Shown piece by piece: positions 7,848-14,616 of a stretch of 37,624 bases of DNA. The position numbers and the translations under genes were made by a program. The notes below the pieces were generated by a model. It was not told the DNA's origin. It ran no database searches and saw only the letters and a list, made by a program, of their open reading frames with translations. How positions within the stretch are numbered: position 1 is the first letter of the stretch; each line of letters begins with the position of its first letter. Location of the stretch: positions 1-37,624 of IMG/VR virus record IMGVR_UViG_3300042564_003692. One strand, given 5' to 3'. The stretch comes from a virus.

Positions 7848-8082
7848 CTTGTATCGGAGTTTGAGTGTCGGCGGATGCCATCGCTTGGACGTTCGACTTG
7901 AAAGCCCGCTGCGCCGCCTTGGCGATCGCACGAAGTTTCTTGAGTGGCAGCGCCCGCAGTTCGGCGATGATTGCATTCCGCTCGTCTCGTGCGGCGTGCG
8001 CCCGTGCCAGGGCATGCTTGGCATTCCTGGCACGGGTCCGCTGCTCGCGGCGCTCGGTGAGGTTCTGGATGGTAAGACTCAT
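7834..8082 (-). CDS. Small basic, helical protein
   Basis: An 82-aa protein, very rich in arginine, alanine and glutamate (NLTERREQRTRARNAKHAL, then ALPLKKLRAIAKAAQRAFK), probably all-helical and possibly nucleic-acid binding. The start MSLTIQN overlaps the RusA-like gene stop as ATGA, which fixes it. Its 3' end overlaps the zinc-ribbon gene by 14 bp. No family is recognised. Confidence 0.5.
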   Translation of the reverse strand: MSLTIQNLTERREQRTRARNAKHALARAHAARDERNAIIAELRALPLKKLRAIAKAAQRAFKSNVQAMASADTQTPIQDGTH

Positions 8083-8537
8083 TCCGGGTCTTCGCTGAGT
8101 TCGTGGATCTCGATCTCGCACCCTGGGGGGCGCAGCTTGGACTCATATCGTTTGCGAGCGATGAGCGTCACGACCAGCGAGTCGTCGGTCCACACACCGA
8201 GCGACGTCAGCGCGTCCATCACAGCCTTGGCCAGGTTGTCGGCATCCGGCTTACCGGTGAACAGGCTCGACGCATGCGCCGGCTTGATCTCGCCGTTCTT
8301 CTTGAGGTGCCCCGCCGGCCGCGGCATGTGGAACGTCAGCAGCAGCGACATCGGGGCGTGGACCTTGCGGTTCTCGAACTCGCGGAAGGCAAGAGCGATC
8401 TGCCCCTTCCAGCCCTCCGAGGTGCCAGGATCGAAGACTGCGGCGCGGCCGCCACGCACGAATGCGCGCGGCCGCGGTTGTCCTTTCGGCTGCCCCTTGA
8501 CGTAGATGCTGCAGATGAGTGATCGGGTGATGTTCAT
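8079..8537 (-). CDS. rusA: RusA-like Holliday junction resolvase
   Basis: A 152-aa protein with the RusA pattern: an N-terminal beta strand leading into VKGQPKGQPRPR, and the conserved metal-binding acidic block KPDADNLAKAVMDALTSLGVWTDDSLVV, whose D-x-D and D-D residues are the catalytic aspartates in this family. The length is close to E. coli RusA (about 120 aa) and its phage relatives. It resolves four-way junctions during replication and before packaging. Both ends overlap their neighbours as ATGA, so it is translated as part of a coupled string. Confidence 0.85.
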   Translation of the reverse strand: MNITRSLICSIYVKGQPKGQPRPRAFVRGGRAAVFDPGTSEGWKGQIALAFREFENRKVHAPMSLLLTFHMPRPAGHLKKNGEIKPAHASSLFTGKPDADNLAKAVMDALTSLGVWTDDSLVVTLIARKRYESKLRPPGCEIEIHELSEDPE

Positions 8538-8818
8538 GTGTGGTCGCCTGAAAGGTGGTAGTTGCCCCGCTCTTGATGCCTCAGTAGCTCAAACCCGGAA
8601 ATGAACCCGAGTGACTGCCCCTCGTGTTGCTTTGGGACTGTCGGTCCGGTCGCGTCGATCTCGCGGGCCTGCTCGAGCGTGCTGCGCGGATATTTCTTCG
8701 CGAGGTCGTGCTCCTCCGCTGTGCGGAATGCGGGAGGGATCGAGGCAAGGGGCGCGCGCCGCCGGTGCTTTTCAAGGGCAGCGCGCGCCAGTTCCATCTC
8801 GTGGTCAGTCAACGGCAT
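8534..8818 (-). CDS. Hypothetical protein, replication operon
   Basis: A 94-aa, mostly helical protein (DHEMELARAALEKHRR near the start). The middle, PPAFRTAEEHDLAKKYPRST, is followed by a loop and a C-terminal SGFELLRHQERG. No family is recognised. The start at 8818 is supported by the TGAAGACC-ATG spacing after the upstream stop. The stop overlaps the rusA-like start as ATGA. Confidence 0.5.
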   Translation of the reverse strand: MPLTDHEMELARAALEKHRRRAPLASIPPAFRTAEEHDLAKKYPRSTLEQAREIDATGPTVPKQHEGQSLGFISGFELLRHQERGNYHLSGDHT

Positions 8819-8823
8819 GGTCT

Positions 8824-9054
8824 TCACTTTCGAGTGAACTTCAGCGTGCCGCGGATCTCCCGGTCGAACTCGACGTCGAGCCTTTTCAGCGTGTCGATGT
8901 CGTCCTTGTCGAGGTCGTCCGGGGTGTCGATCGCCTTCTGGACGACCCGCTGCTCGTTGCCGGACCCGAGCCTGACGCAGACTCGCTTGAGGATCTCGAG
9001 ATCCCGGTCGCTGATCGGGCACCGGAGGTTGTTGGTTGGTTGGGTGAAGATCAT
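8824..9054 (-). CDS. Hypothetical protein, replication operon
   Basis: A 76-aa, charged, helical protein (SDRDLEILKRVCVRLGSG, then DDIDTLKRLDVEFDREIRG). No known motif. It lies between the 160-aa coiled-coil gene (stop 9067) and the 94-aa gene (start 8818), with spacers of 12 and 5 bp. Its leader contains TGACCCA from the preceding stop. Confidence 0.5.
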   Translation of the reverse strand: MIFTQPTNNLRCPISDRDLEILKRVCVRLGSGNEQRVVQKAIDTPDDLDKDDIDTLKRLDVEFDREIRGTLKFTRK

Positions 9055-9066
9055 CGCCGTGCTGGG

Positions 9067-9549
9067 TCAGTAGTCGTCACCTGCCGGTGCGTCGCCGGGT
9101 TGCTTCTCGGAGTCATCGACCCGCTCGGCATCGATCTCGACGATGTTGTCGATCACCGCATCCTTCTCCTCCCTCGATCCAGTCTCGAGATCCAGTTGGA
9201 GTTGCTTGTCGGCATCGGTCATCGGCTTCGTCTCGATCACCTCGCCGGTGTCGGTGCGGGAGATCGACTTGATGCCCTTCGCCGGCTCGTCGAGAATCAC
9301 GACGCACTCGACGTCGCGCCACTCCTGCCCGGTGCTGACTTTCCGACGCAGCTCGTCGGCAGTCGCCTGCAGGCCGCCGATGCGGTCCTTGTAGTGGTCG
9401 GCGTTGCGCTTCTTCTCTTCCTCGACTCGCTGGACCTCCTCCAGGGTGGTCGCGAGCTTGATGCCGAAATCCTTTCTCTCCTCGTCGGTGAGTTTGCAGA
9501 GCAGGGATTTGCTGATGGTGTCGGGCATGGTGTTGGTGTTGCTTTTCAT
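9067..9549 (-). CDS. Coiled-coil protein with acidic DDY tail
   Basis: A 160-aa protein. Residues about 32-72 form a strong coiled coil (TTLEEVQRVEEEKKRNADHYKD). Then come a short beta region (RDVECVVILDEPAKGIKSI) and a highly acidic C-terminus ending GDDY. The 3' end, GACGACTACTGACCCA, is shared exactly with the terminase small subunit gene. The ATG at 9549 is preceded by CCCCACTGACCAAC, the non-Shine-Dalgarno leader common here. No enzyme motif is present; a structural or adaptor role in replication is possible. Confidence 0.55.
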   Translation of the reverse strand: MKSNTNTMPDTISKSLLCKLTDEERKDFGIKLATTLEEVQRVEEEKKRNADHYKDRIGGLQATADELRRKVSTGQEWRDVECVVILDEPAKGIKSISRTDTGEVIETKPMTDADKQLQLDLETGSREEKDAVIDNIVEIDAERVDDSEKQPGDAPAGDDY

Positions 9550-9628
9550 GTTGGTCAGTGGGGAAAGGGGTTGCCGCCGAGACCGGTGCTGTCTCCCATG
9601 AGGATCCGGCGTCGGCGGCCCTGGAAAT

Positions 9629-10459
9629 TCAGCGCGTCGAGACGACAGGTTTGAGGGTGACCTTCAGGCCCGCCAGGGCACATGCAGCGCGAAGGCTGTC
9701 GTTTTGCAGGTCGAGCGTCTTCAAAAGCGCGATCGTCTCGCGGCGTTTCACGGTGATCTCGCACAGTTCCGGGTGGTTCGAGTGGAACAGCGCCATGTCG
9801 ATCACCTCGAAGTCCGGCTCGAACCGCACGCCGGCGACGTCGCGCACGCTGGCGACCGCGGCGCTCGATGCCATCCGGTCAGCGAGAGCGACCTGCTTCT
9901 CGACCGCGGCGCGATCTGCCGCTTCCTGCGCTTCGCGGGCTGCCTGCTTCGCCTTGATCGCGTCCAGGATCGACACGCTGCTCGTGGCGGCTGCCGCTTC
10001 CTGCGCGCGCTGCGCCTCGGCGGCGGCACGCTCGGCATCTTCCTTCGCCTTGCGTGCCTCCTCGAACTTCCGGCGCTCTTCCGCCTCGGCGCGCCGCTTC
10101 TCGAGCATCACCTCCTCGGCATGGCGGGCGACCAGCTTCTTGATGCGGGTCTCCTCCAGCACGATCTCGCCGGCAAAGGACTGCGCCGCTTCGTCGATCT
10201 TCTTGCCCAGGTCGATGATCGGGCGCTTCACCTCCAGCCGGGATTTCTCGACGGTGTTGCGGAAAGCGGCGAGGTGCCGGATCTGGAATTGTGCGACGGC
10301 GACCTGGTTGTCGTCGGTGACCTCGGTCACCGCGCCGGCCGCGGCGAGCAGCGACGCTTTGTGGGCGACGGTTTCGGCAGTCACCGACAGCGTGTAACCA
10401 TCGCCGGCGAGTTTGAGGATTGCGGTCGGCTCGGCGACCATCGGGATTTCGGTATTCAT
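9629..10459 (-). CDS. Long coiled-coil protein of the replication operon
   Basis: A 276-aa protein. The N-terminal about 75 residues are globular. A long central coiled coil follows, about residues 80-190, rich in A, E, R and K (RRAEAEERRKFEEARKAKE). The C-terminal domain (VRDVAGVRFEPDFEVID ... LKVTLKPVVSTR) is globular. Proteins of this shape, resembling the DUF1351 type, sit in replication/recombination operons of many temperate phages next to SSB or recombinase genes, with no proven activity. The ATG at 10459 overlaps the upstream stop as ATGA and follows CTCAACCAACCCC. Confidence 0.6.
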   Translation of the reverse strand: MNTEIPMVAEPTAILKLAGDGYTLSVTAETVAHKASLLAAAGAVTEVTDDNQVAVAQFQIRHLAAFRNTVEKSRLEVKRPIIDLGKKIDEAAQSFAGEIVLEETRIKKLVARHAEEVMLEKRRAEAEERRKFEEARKAKEDAERAAAEAQRAQEAAAATSSVSILDAIKAKQAAREAQEAADRAAVEKQVALADRMASSAAVASVRDVAGVRFEPDFEVIDMALFHSNHPELCEITVKRRETIALLKTLDLQNDSLRAACALAGLKVTLKPVVSTR

Positions 10460-10710
10460 GGGGTTGGTTGAGAAATTGGAGATCTTGGAATGCAGTCCCG
10501 CCCGGTCAGCGCGTGACCTGTGCAGACGCAGCACCCAGCGAGGAGTCGGCGGCCCCATCGGGTCGCGCATGTGGCGCAGTGCCCTGGCGGAGGTGCCATG
10601 AGCGCGTCGCGCCGTGCTTTGGCCGCGGCCTGCAGCGTCGCCTGGATGCTGCCCGGGGCAGGTTGCCTCGGCAGTGGCTTGCGCCTCGCCAGGCGGACGT
10701 GGTGCGGCAC
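10456..10710 (-). CDS. Small cysteine-rich protein with probable GTG start
   Basis: An 84-aa basic protein whose C-terminal half has clustered cysteines and histidines (HCATCATRWG, then GCCVCTGHAL), suggesting zinc binding. The GTG at 10710 was chosen because it follows CCAACCGACCAACG, the leader seen at other starts, and because the stop overlaps the next ATG as ATGA. A competing frame starts with ATG at 10739 but has the arginine/alanine-rich look of a shadow. Start confidence is moderate. Confidence 0.45.
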   Translation of the reverse strand: MPHHVRLARRKPLPRQPAPGSIQATLQAAAKARRDALMAPPPGHCATCATRWGRRLLAGCCVCTGHALTGRDCIPRSPISQPTP

Positions 10711-10748
10711 CGTTGGTCGGTTGGAATTTTCGTATTCATCGCCGAACG

Positions 10749-11150
10749 TCAGAATGGGTCGGGCGTCGGGCCTGGGTGCGGGAACGCGGGCAGGCTGAAC
10801 AGGAACAGCGGTCGGGTCGGGTCGTCCGGCCGGCGGATCGCCAGCCACGACCGCTGGTTGCGCGGGTCGGGGTCCGGGATCACGCACAGTTCGGTGTTCA
10901 GCGCCTCGAGCGCCGAATGCCACACGACGTCCTGCTGGCTCGCGTCGTAGGGTTTCCTCGGCACGTCCTCGCCGGATGTCGAGGAGAGCGACCTGGTCGC
11001 AATCTCCCCCCACGGTTCCACCTTCGGGCGATCGTCCCCGGAGATCTTCAGCCCCGGGAACGGCAGAGGCTTTTTTGCCGCCGGTGCCGCCGCCCCCTGC
11101 TTGGAGGCGGCGGCAGCCTTCGCGGCGAGCATCTCGGAGATGGTCGGCAT
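10749..11150 (-). CDS. Hypothetical protein, replication operon
   Basis: A 133-aa protein. An alanine/lysine-rich N-terminus is followed by a globular region (VVWHSALEALNTELCVIPD, then RSWLAIRRP) and a proline-rich C-terminus ending PDPF. Not recognised. The ATG at 11150 lies one base after the exonuclease stop (TGAGATG), so the two genes are coupled. Confidence 0.5.
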   Translation of the reverse strand: MPTISEMLAAKAAAASKQGAAAPAAKKPLPFPGLKISGDDRPKVEPWGEIATRSLSSTSGEDVPRKPYDASQQDVVWHSALEALNTELCVIPDPDPRNQRSWLAIRRPDDPTRPLFLFSLPAFPHPGPTPDPF

Positions 11151-11151
11151 C

Positions 11152-11853
11152 TCAGTAGTCGTATTCGTCCGCAGGGACGGTTTGGTTGCCTCCGGGTGCG
11201 GTCGCAGCAAAGCCGGTCGCCGATCCGATGTTGATGCCCAGGCGCTCGGCGACCTTCGCGGTCAGGTGGATGTCGTTCTCGAGGTAAGCGAGCGCCGCGG
11301 ACTCGTCGAATTTCATCAACTCAGCGAAATGCGCGCCGGATCCATTCTTCGCTCCGACCCCGAGGAATTTCGCGACGGTGTCGAGCGATGTGAACTCCTG
11401 CCGATCGCCCTGCTGGAACACCTCCATCAGGTCGGTGGACCTCGGGTATCCGCGGTCGTGGACCCGCGGCGGGACGAGGCCGTGCGCCCATGACCGGCGC
11501 ACCAGGAACGGCAGGTCGAAGCGGTGGCTGTTGAACCCGATCAGGGTGGTGCTGCCGGTCAGCACGTTCCAGAACTGGGAGATCACGCCGGACTCCTCGC
11601 CGATCAGCGCGTGGTATTCCCCGTCGATCAGCATGCCGATCGCCAGCACCTGGCCGGTCAGCGGGGACAGTGCCGCTCGTGCGAGCCAGGCGTCGCGCTT
11701 CGCCTCGATCGCCGCGGCGATCTTCTCGGGGTCTTTGTAGTTCGATGGTGCCTCGAATTCCGGGGCGAGTGCCGAGATCTGGTCGAAGGGAAGCGGGCCG
11801 GTCTCGATGTCGAAAACGATGGTGGTGGGTGCCATGATAGCAGCGAATGACAT
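11152..11853 (-). CDS. DEDD-family 3'-5' exonuclease (PolB-like proofreading fold)
   Basis: A 233-aa protein with the DEDD exonuclease motifs: Exo I FDIETG (D15, E17), Exo II LIGFNSHRFDLPFL (D113) and Exo III YLENDIHLTAKVAERL (D194). The spacing fits stand-alone predicted 3'-5' exonucleases related to DNA polymerase B proofreading domains. It probably trims ends during recombination or replication with the SSB-like protein encoded just upstream. It ends ADEYDY, an acidic-aromatic tail shared in type with the helicase and other proteins here. The start at 11853 is preceded by CCAATCCAACCACC. An internal ATG at 11835 is possible. Confidence 0.8.
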   Translation of the reverse strand: MSFAAIMAPTTIVFDIETGPLPFDQISALAPEFEAPSNYKDPEKIAAAIEAKRDAWLARAALSPLTGQVLAIGMLIDGEYHALIGEESGVISQFWNVLTGSTTLIGFNSHRFDLPFLVRRSWAHGLVPPRVHDRGYPRSTDLMEVFQQGDRQEFTSLDTVAKFLGVGAKNGSGAHFAELMKFDESAALAYLENDIHLTAKVAERLGINIGSATGFAATAPGGNQTVPADEYDY

Positions 11854-11940
11854 GGTGGTTGGATTGGTGGGAAAGGGTCCGGTGACTGATCCGGTGTCTG
11901 CTCTTCAAGGTGCGAGGCAGCAGTGGGTATTCGCGATCGT

Positions 11941-12696
11941 TCAGAAGTCCTCTTCGGCGGCCGGCTCCTCGGCAGCGCCGCCTTCCAGCAGCGCCTTCAC
12001 CTCGAGCAGCGCCTTCTGCAGTCGCTTGTCGTCGGCAGTGGGTTTCGGTTGCCCTTCGGCACCGCACTTCGGCAGCCACTTTTCGATCAGCGCCTGGACT
12101 GCCTCGGCATCCAGGTCGCCGAGATCGACTCCCTTGTTCTTGCCGACATGCACCTTCGTCTTCTGCCACGACTCGCGGGCTTCTTCCGATGCCGGTGCCT
12201 TCTTGTAGCTCGCGCCCGCGCCGCCGGCGTTGGTCTTGCCGTCACCGTCGCGCTGCTCGCGGTCCTTGATGCGGACGTATTTGCCGGTCCGCGTGAGCGG
12301 CTTGTCGTCCGGTTTCATCAGCACGATGTTCGCGTAGGTCTCGTCGCCCTTGTGCTGGTGCTCGATCATCAGCTTGGCACCCAGGCCGATCAGCGACTCG
12401 GTCTCGAACTCGGCGAGTTCCTGCGCGGTGAGATCGCGACCGAGGATCTTTTTGACGTCCTTGCGGAAGTTCGCCTTCTCGTTCAGACTCGGTGCGTAGA
12501 GCCGGCTGCGGACGACGAACGGGTCGCCATTCTCCATCTTCTCCTCGGTCTCAAAGACCAGGCGGAACTCCTCTTTCGGGCCGAACTCGGTCTCCCGCTT
12601 TTTCAGCGGGGTCACGTCGATGATGACAGCCTTCACGGGGCTTTCGGTTTCAGGGTGGGGAGTGAACTCCCCCGTTTTCTTTTCGCTCAGTTTCAT
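11941..12696 (-). CDS. Single-stranded DNA-binding-like protein with acidic C-terminal tail
   Basis: A 251-aa protein. The first about 130 residues form a beta-rich domain (AVIIDVTPLKKRETEFGPKE, EFRLVFETEE, FVVRSRLYAPSLNEKANFRKD, LIGLGAKLMIEHQHKGDE, YANIVLMKP). This matches by eye a family found beside exonuclease or recombinase genes in many phages and often taken as SSB-like. The middle is a charged linker and the C-terminus is acidic, ending EEPAAEEDF, like the partner-binding tails of SSB and T7 gp2.5. The expected role is coating ssDNA and recruiting replication proteins. The leader CCCTGACCCAATACCACC-ATG nearly repeats that of the gene at 12982-13152. Confidence 0.65.
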   Translation of the reverse strand: MKLSEKKTGEFTPHPETESPVKAVIIDVTPLKKRETEFGPKEEFRLVFETEEKMENGDPFVVRSRLYAPSLNEKANFRKDVKKILGRDLTAQELAEFETESLIGLGAKLMIEHQHKGDETYANIVLMKPDDKPLTRTGKYVRIKDREQRDGDGKTNAGGAGASYKKAPASEEARESWQKTKVHVGKNKGVDLGDLDAEAVQALIEKWLPKCGAEGQPKPTADDKRLQKALLEVKALLEGGAAEEPAAEEDF

Positions 12697-12721
12697 GGTG
12701 GTATTGGGTCAGGGAAATCAG

Positions 12722-12985
12722 TCAGATGATCGAGAGGGAGAAAGTGACCCGGACCGGGCCGCCCAGGGCAGCCGCGTGGATCTTCTCGACCATCTCGATC
12801 TTGGTCTTCGGAATGCCGATCTTGATCGCGCGGAGGTGCTCCTTGAGCCTTGCGGTGGGCAGGTCGTTCAACACCCAGTAGGCGACTTGATTGAAGCCGG
12901 TCAGGTTGTCTTGCGCGCATTCGATGACGACGGCGGGCTTTTTCCCGGCGCTCTTCCTAGCTGTTCTGGTCTTGGTGGTGCTCAT
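12722..12985 (-). CDS. Hypothetical protein, early operon
   Basis: An 87-aa protein with a basic N-terminus (MSTTKTRTARKSAGKK). The globular remainder (LTGFNQVAYWVLNDLPTARL ... IGIPKTKIEMVEKIHAAALG) looks helical and ends in a short beta segment. Not recognised. The ATG at 12985 overlaps the stop of the 56-aa gene as ATGA and is preceded by ACCCAACAGAACC. Confidence 0.55.
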   Translation of the reverse strand: MSTTKTRTARKSAGKKPAVVIECAQDNLTGFNQVAYWVLNDLPTARLKEHLRAIKIGIPKTKIEMVEKIHAAALGGPVRVTFSLSII

Positions 12986-13152
12986 GGTTCTGTTGGGTCG
13001 GAGTTGCATGGAATGGTCTCGGTCGCAGCGGTCGTCAGCAGCGCGGCGGCGAGCCTCCAGGTGCTGGCGTTGAGTTGGTCGCCGGCGGCCTCATCGGCCC
13101 GGGCGCGGCGGATGAATTCCGCCTCGAGTTCGGCAATCTGCGTGGGAGTCAT
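12982..13152 (-). CDS. Small hypothetical protein, early operon
   Basis: A 56-aa protein (MTPTQIAELEAEFIRRARADE ..., ending PCNSDPTEP). It is mostly helical, with a likely amphipathic helix over residues 4-20 and another around residues 30-42. It is supported by its position in the otherwise continuous string of coupled genes, by the ATGA overlap with the next start, and by a leader (CCCGACCCAATACCAAC-ATG) nearly identical to that of the SSB-like gene. No function is recognised. Confidence 0.55.
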   Translation of the reverse strand: MTPTQIAELEAEFIRRARADEAAGDQLNASTWRLAAALLTTAATETIPCNSDPTEP

Positions 13153-13176
13153 GTTGGTATTGGGTCGGGGGAAATT

Positions 13177-13344
13177 TCAGATGGGCTGGCGGATCCCCAC
13201 CCAGGCGACAGCGACGACCAGGGTCGCCATCACGACGTAGGGGACTGGGTCGGAGACACCGATCGCGGCCAGGCAGATCATCAGGGTGACGAGCAGCACC
13301 AGCAGCGTCGCCGCGGTCATGCGTTGGAGGTCGAAGGATCTCAT
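13177..13344 (-). CDS. Small two-helix membrane protein
   Basis: A 55-aa protein with two predicted membrane segments, about residues 9-29 (MTAATLLVLLVTLMICLAAIG) and 34-50 (PYVVMATLVVAVAWVGI), joined by a short turn. The N-terminus is basic. The ATG overlaps the preceding stop as ATGA. An early-expressed membrane protein of this kind could act in superinfection exclusion or alter the host membrane, but nothing in the sequence decides this. Confidence 0.55.
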   Translation of the reverse strand: MRSFDLQRMTAATLLVLLVTLMICLAAIGVSDPVPYVVMATLVVAVAWVGIRQPI

Positions 13345-13535
13345 CGCTTGCCGGGGGTGGTTGCGCGGGCTGCCAGGGTGGCTCGCACTTTTTGAAGATC
13401 CCAACGGAGGCACCGTGCCTCGCTGATTTCCGGGGTGATCACGCCGGCCTTTTTCCAGCGGGTGATCACCGGCTGGGAGACACCGAGCGCCGCGGCGAGC
13501 GCCTTGCTGTTGAGCAGTGCAGGGGCAGCGTTCAT
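13341..13535 (-). CDS. Small helix-turn-helix protein, Cro- or excisionase-like
   Basis: A 64-aa protein consisting almost entirely of a helix-turn-helix (LNSKALAAALGVSQPVITRWKKAGVITPEI) plus a short C-terminal helix and a basic tail. The pattern V-S-Q-P-V-I-T-R-W-K-K-A-G-V is typical of small Cro/YdaS or MerR-type excisionase domains. It is second in the early operon and faces the repressor gene, so it could be the Cro counterpart or the Xis needed for excision. Its start overlaps the preceding stop as ATGA. Confidence 0.65.
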   Translation of the reverse strand: MNAAPALLNSKALAAALGVSQPVITRWKKAGVITPEISEARCLRWDLQKVRATLAARATTPGKR

Positions 13536-13747
13536 CGGGCTGCCTCCTCGCTGGTGTTGCAGGTTGTGCTGGCGGCGAACCGGCCCGCTGTCGCGGCGGC
13601 ATTCAGCACGTCAGCCACCACTCCGCTGATCGGCTTTGCGCCGCCAGAGGTTGCGATCAGGAAGTCCTTGGTCCGCTCTGGCAACGCCGAGAGCGGGATG
13701 TCGGGAAGTCTTACTTCCGAGGATGTCTTAGGTGGGTGCAAATTCAT
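13532..13747 (-). CDS. First gene of the early operon, unknown function
   Basis: A 71-aa protein with no recognised domain. The N-terminus is proline-rich, the middle (ALPERTKDFLIATSGG) looks partly helical, and a second helix is rich in alanine (VVADVLNAAATAGRFAAS). The ATG at 13747 lies 15 bp from operator arm 13762-13776, so it is the first gene controlled by the repressor. Position alone suggests an early regulatory role; this is not supported by sequence motifs. Confidence 0.5.
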   Translation of the reverse strand: MNLHPPKTSSEVRLPDIPLSALPERTKDFLIATSGGAKPISGVVADVLNAAATAGRFAASTTCNTSEEAAR

Positions 13748-13761
13748 GACGGCGGGACAAA

Positions 13762-13776
13762 AGTCGTATTTTGCGA
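13762..13776 (-). promoter_or_regulatory. Operator arm 1, in front of the early operon
   Basis: AGTCGTATTTTGCGA is an exact inverted copy of 13815-13829. Each arm is itself an imperfect dyad, TCGYAWWWTRCGA. It lies between a possible -35 (TTGACC on the minus strand, 13780-13785) and the early start codon at 13747, where bound repressor would block RNA polymerase. Confidence 0.65.
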
Positions 13777-13784
13777 TCTGGTCA

Positions 13785-13799
13785 ACGCAAAAAACGGCA
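13785..13799 (+). promoter_or_regulatory. Weaker middle operator
   Basis: ACGCAAAAAACGGCA matches operator arm 2 at 11 of 15 positions. It lies between the two perfect arms, at a spacing of 23 and 30 bp. It is probably a third, lower-affinity repressor or Cro site, as in lambda-type switches. Confidence 0.45.
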
Positions 13800-13814
13800 C
13801 CTTGGTTATTTTCC

Positions 13815-13829
13815 TCGCAAAATACGACT
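13815..13829 (+). promoter_or_regulatory. Operator arm 2, immediately before the repressor gene
   Basis: TCGCAAAATACGACT is the exact reverse complement of 13762-13776, with a centre-to-centre distance of 53 bp, about five helical turns. It ends two bases before the first possible repressor ATG at 13832, so binding here would be expected to autoregulate the repressor. Confidence 0.65.
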
Positions 13830-13831
13830 CA

Positions 13832-14605
13832 ATGCAGGACATTGCGGGCATGATCCACTTCGACGAGATCGACTCCCGCCTGGAAACGCTCGGCTTTGAC
13901 CGCACCTGGCTGACCGAAAACACACCGTATTCGGCCGCCTACATCCGCGATGTCCTCGCCCCGAAATCGACGCGTCGCACGGATCGCGTGATGCAGATCC
14001 TCTCCGACGCCATCGAGCGGGAAGAGGCATCGCGTCGCGTCCAGCTTCCGCCCCCGGCGCTGCCGAACCGCATCACCGTGGAACCCTCGGTCGCCGAGTT
14101 CGACTTGTGGGATCGCGCCAGCCGCGCCGCCGGGGCGGAATCCCTGCACGGGTGGGCTTTGGAGGAACTCAACAAGGCCGCCGACGCATGGTTCTCCCAG
14201 GTCGCTCCGATCTCCGACAACCGGGTCGTCGCCATCTTCCCGGAGGTTCCCCTCCTCCGCGCCGCCGCCGGCGCTCCGATCCTCGCCGACGCCGAGATGG
14301 TTCAGCCCGACCACGATCTCGGGAAAGGTCGCTTCCTGCTCGAGCTTCGCGGCGATTCGATGGAGCCGCGGTTCCTCGACCGTCAGCGCGTCGTCCTGCG
14401 CGACAAGGCGACCCTGCGCCGCCCGCTGCTCAAATACGGGCAGTTCTACTGCTTCCTCCACGAAGGTGCTGCCACCTTCAAGGAATGGGCGAAGGACGAC
14501 CAGGGCCGCAAAGTGTTGCGCTCGCTCAACCCGGAGCATTCGGACATCCCCGCCGACGAGCAGACCGAGTGGATCGGGTGGTTCGATGCGGCAGACAATG
14601 CCTGA
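13832..14605 (+). CDS. LexA/CI-type self-cleaving repressor (S24 peptidase)
   Basis: A 257-aa repressor and the only plus-strand gene. The N-terminal region, about residues 10-45, carries a helix-turn-helix-like segment (LETLGFDRTWLTENTPYSAA). The C-terminal half is an S24 peptidase domain: a cleavage-site segment LLRAAAGAPIL with the Ala146-Gly147 bond, the nucleophile motif GDSMEP (Ser176), and the general base Lys217 in ATFKEWA, 41 residues later as in LexA and CI. It keeps the phage dormant and would be inactivated by RecA during DNA damage. The ATG at 13832 has no Shine-Dalgarno site and may be leaderless. A second ATG at 13850 has AGGA ten bases upstream and would give 251 aa. It converges on the integrase gene. 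Confidence 0.85.
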   Translation: MQDIAGMIHFDEIDSRLETLGFDRTWLTENTPYSAAYIRDVLAPKSTRRTDRVMQILSDAIEREEASRRVQLPPPALPNRITVEPSVAEFDLWDRASRAAGAESLHGWALEELNKAADAWFSQVAPISDNRVVAIFPEVPLLRAAAGAPILADAEMVQPDHDLGKGRFLLELRGDSMEPRFLDRQRVVLRDKATLRRPLLKYGQFYCFLHEGAATFKEWAKDDQGRKVLRSLNPEHSDIPADEQTEWIGWFDAADNA

Positions 14606-14616
14606 TCGGCCGGGAC

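Noticed and set aside
10506-10739. An ATG-started frame of 77 codons as an alternative to the 84-aa gene
   Set aside because: Its composition (R-, A- and S-rich) looks like a shadow, and it lacks the ATGA coupling to the next gene that the GTG-started frame has. Not excluded with certainty.
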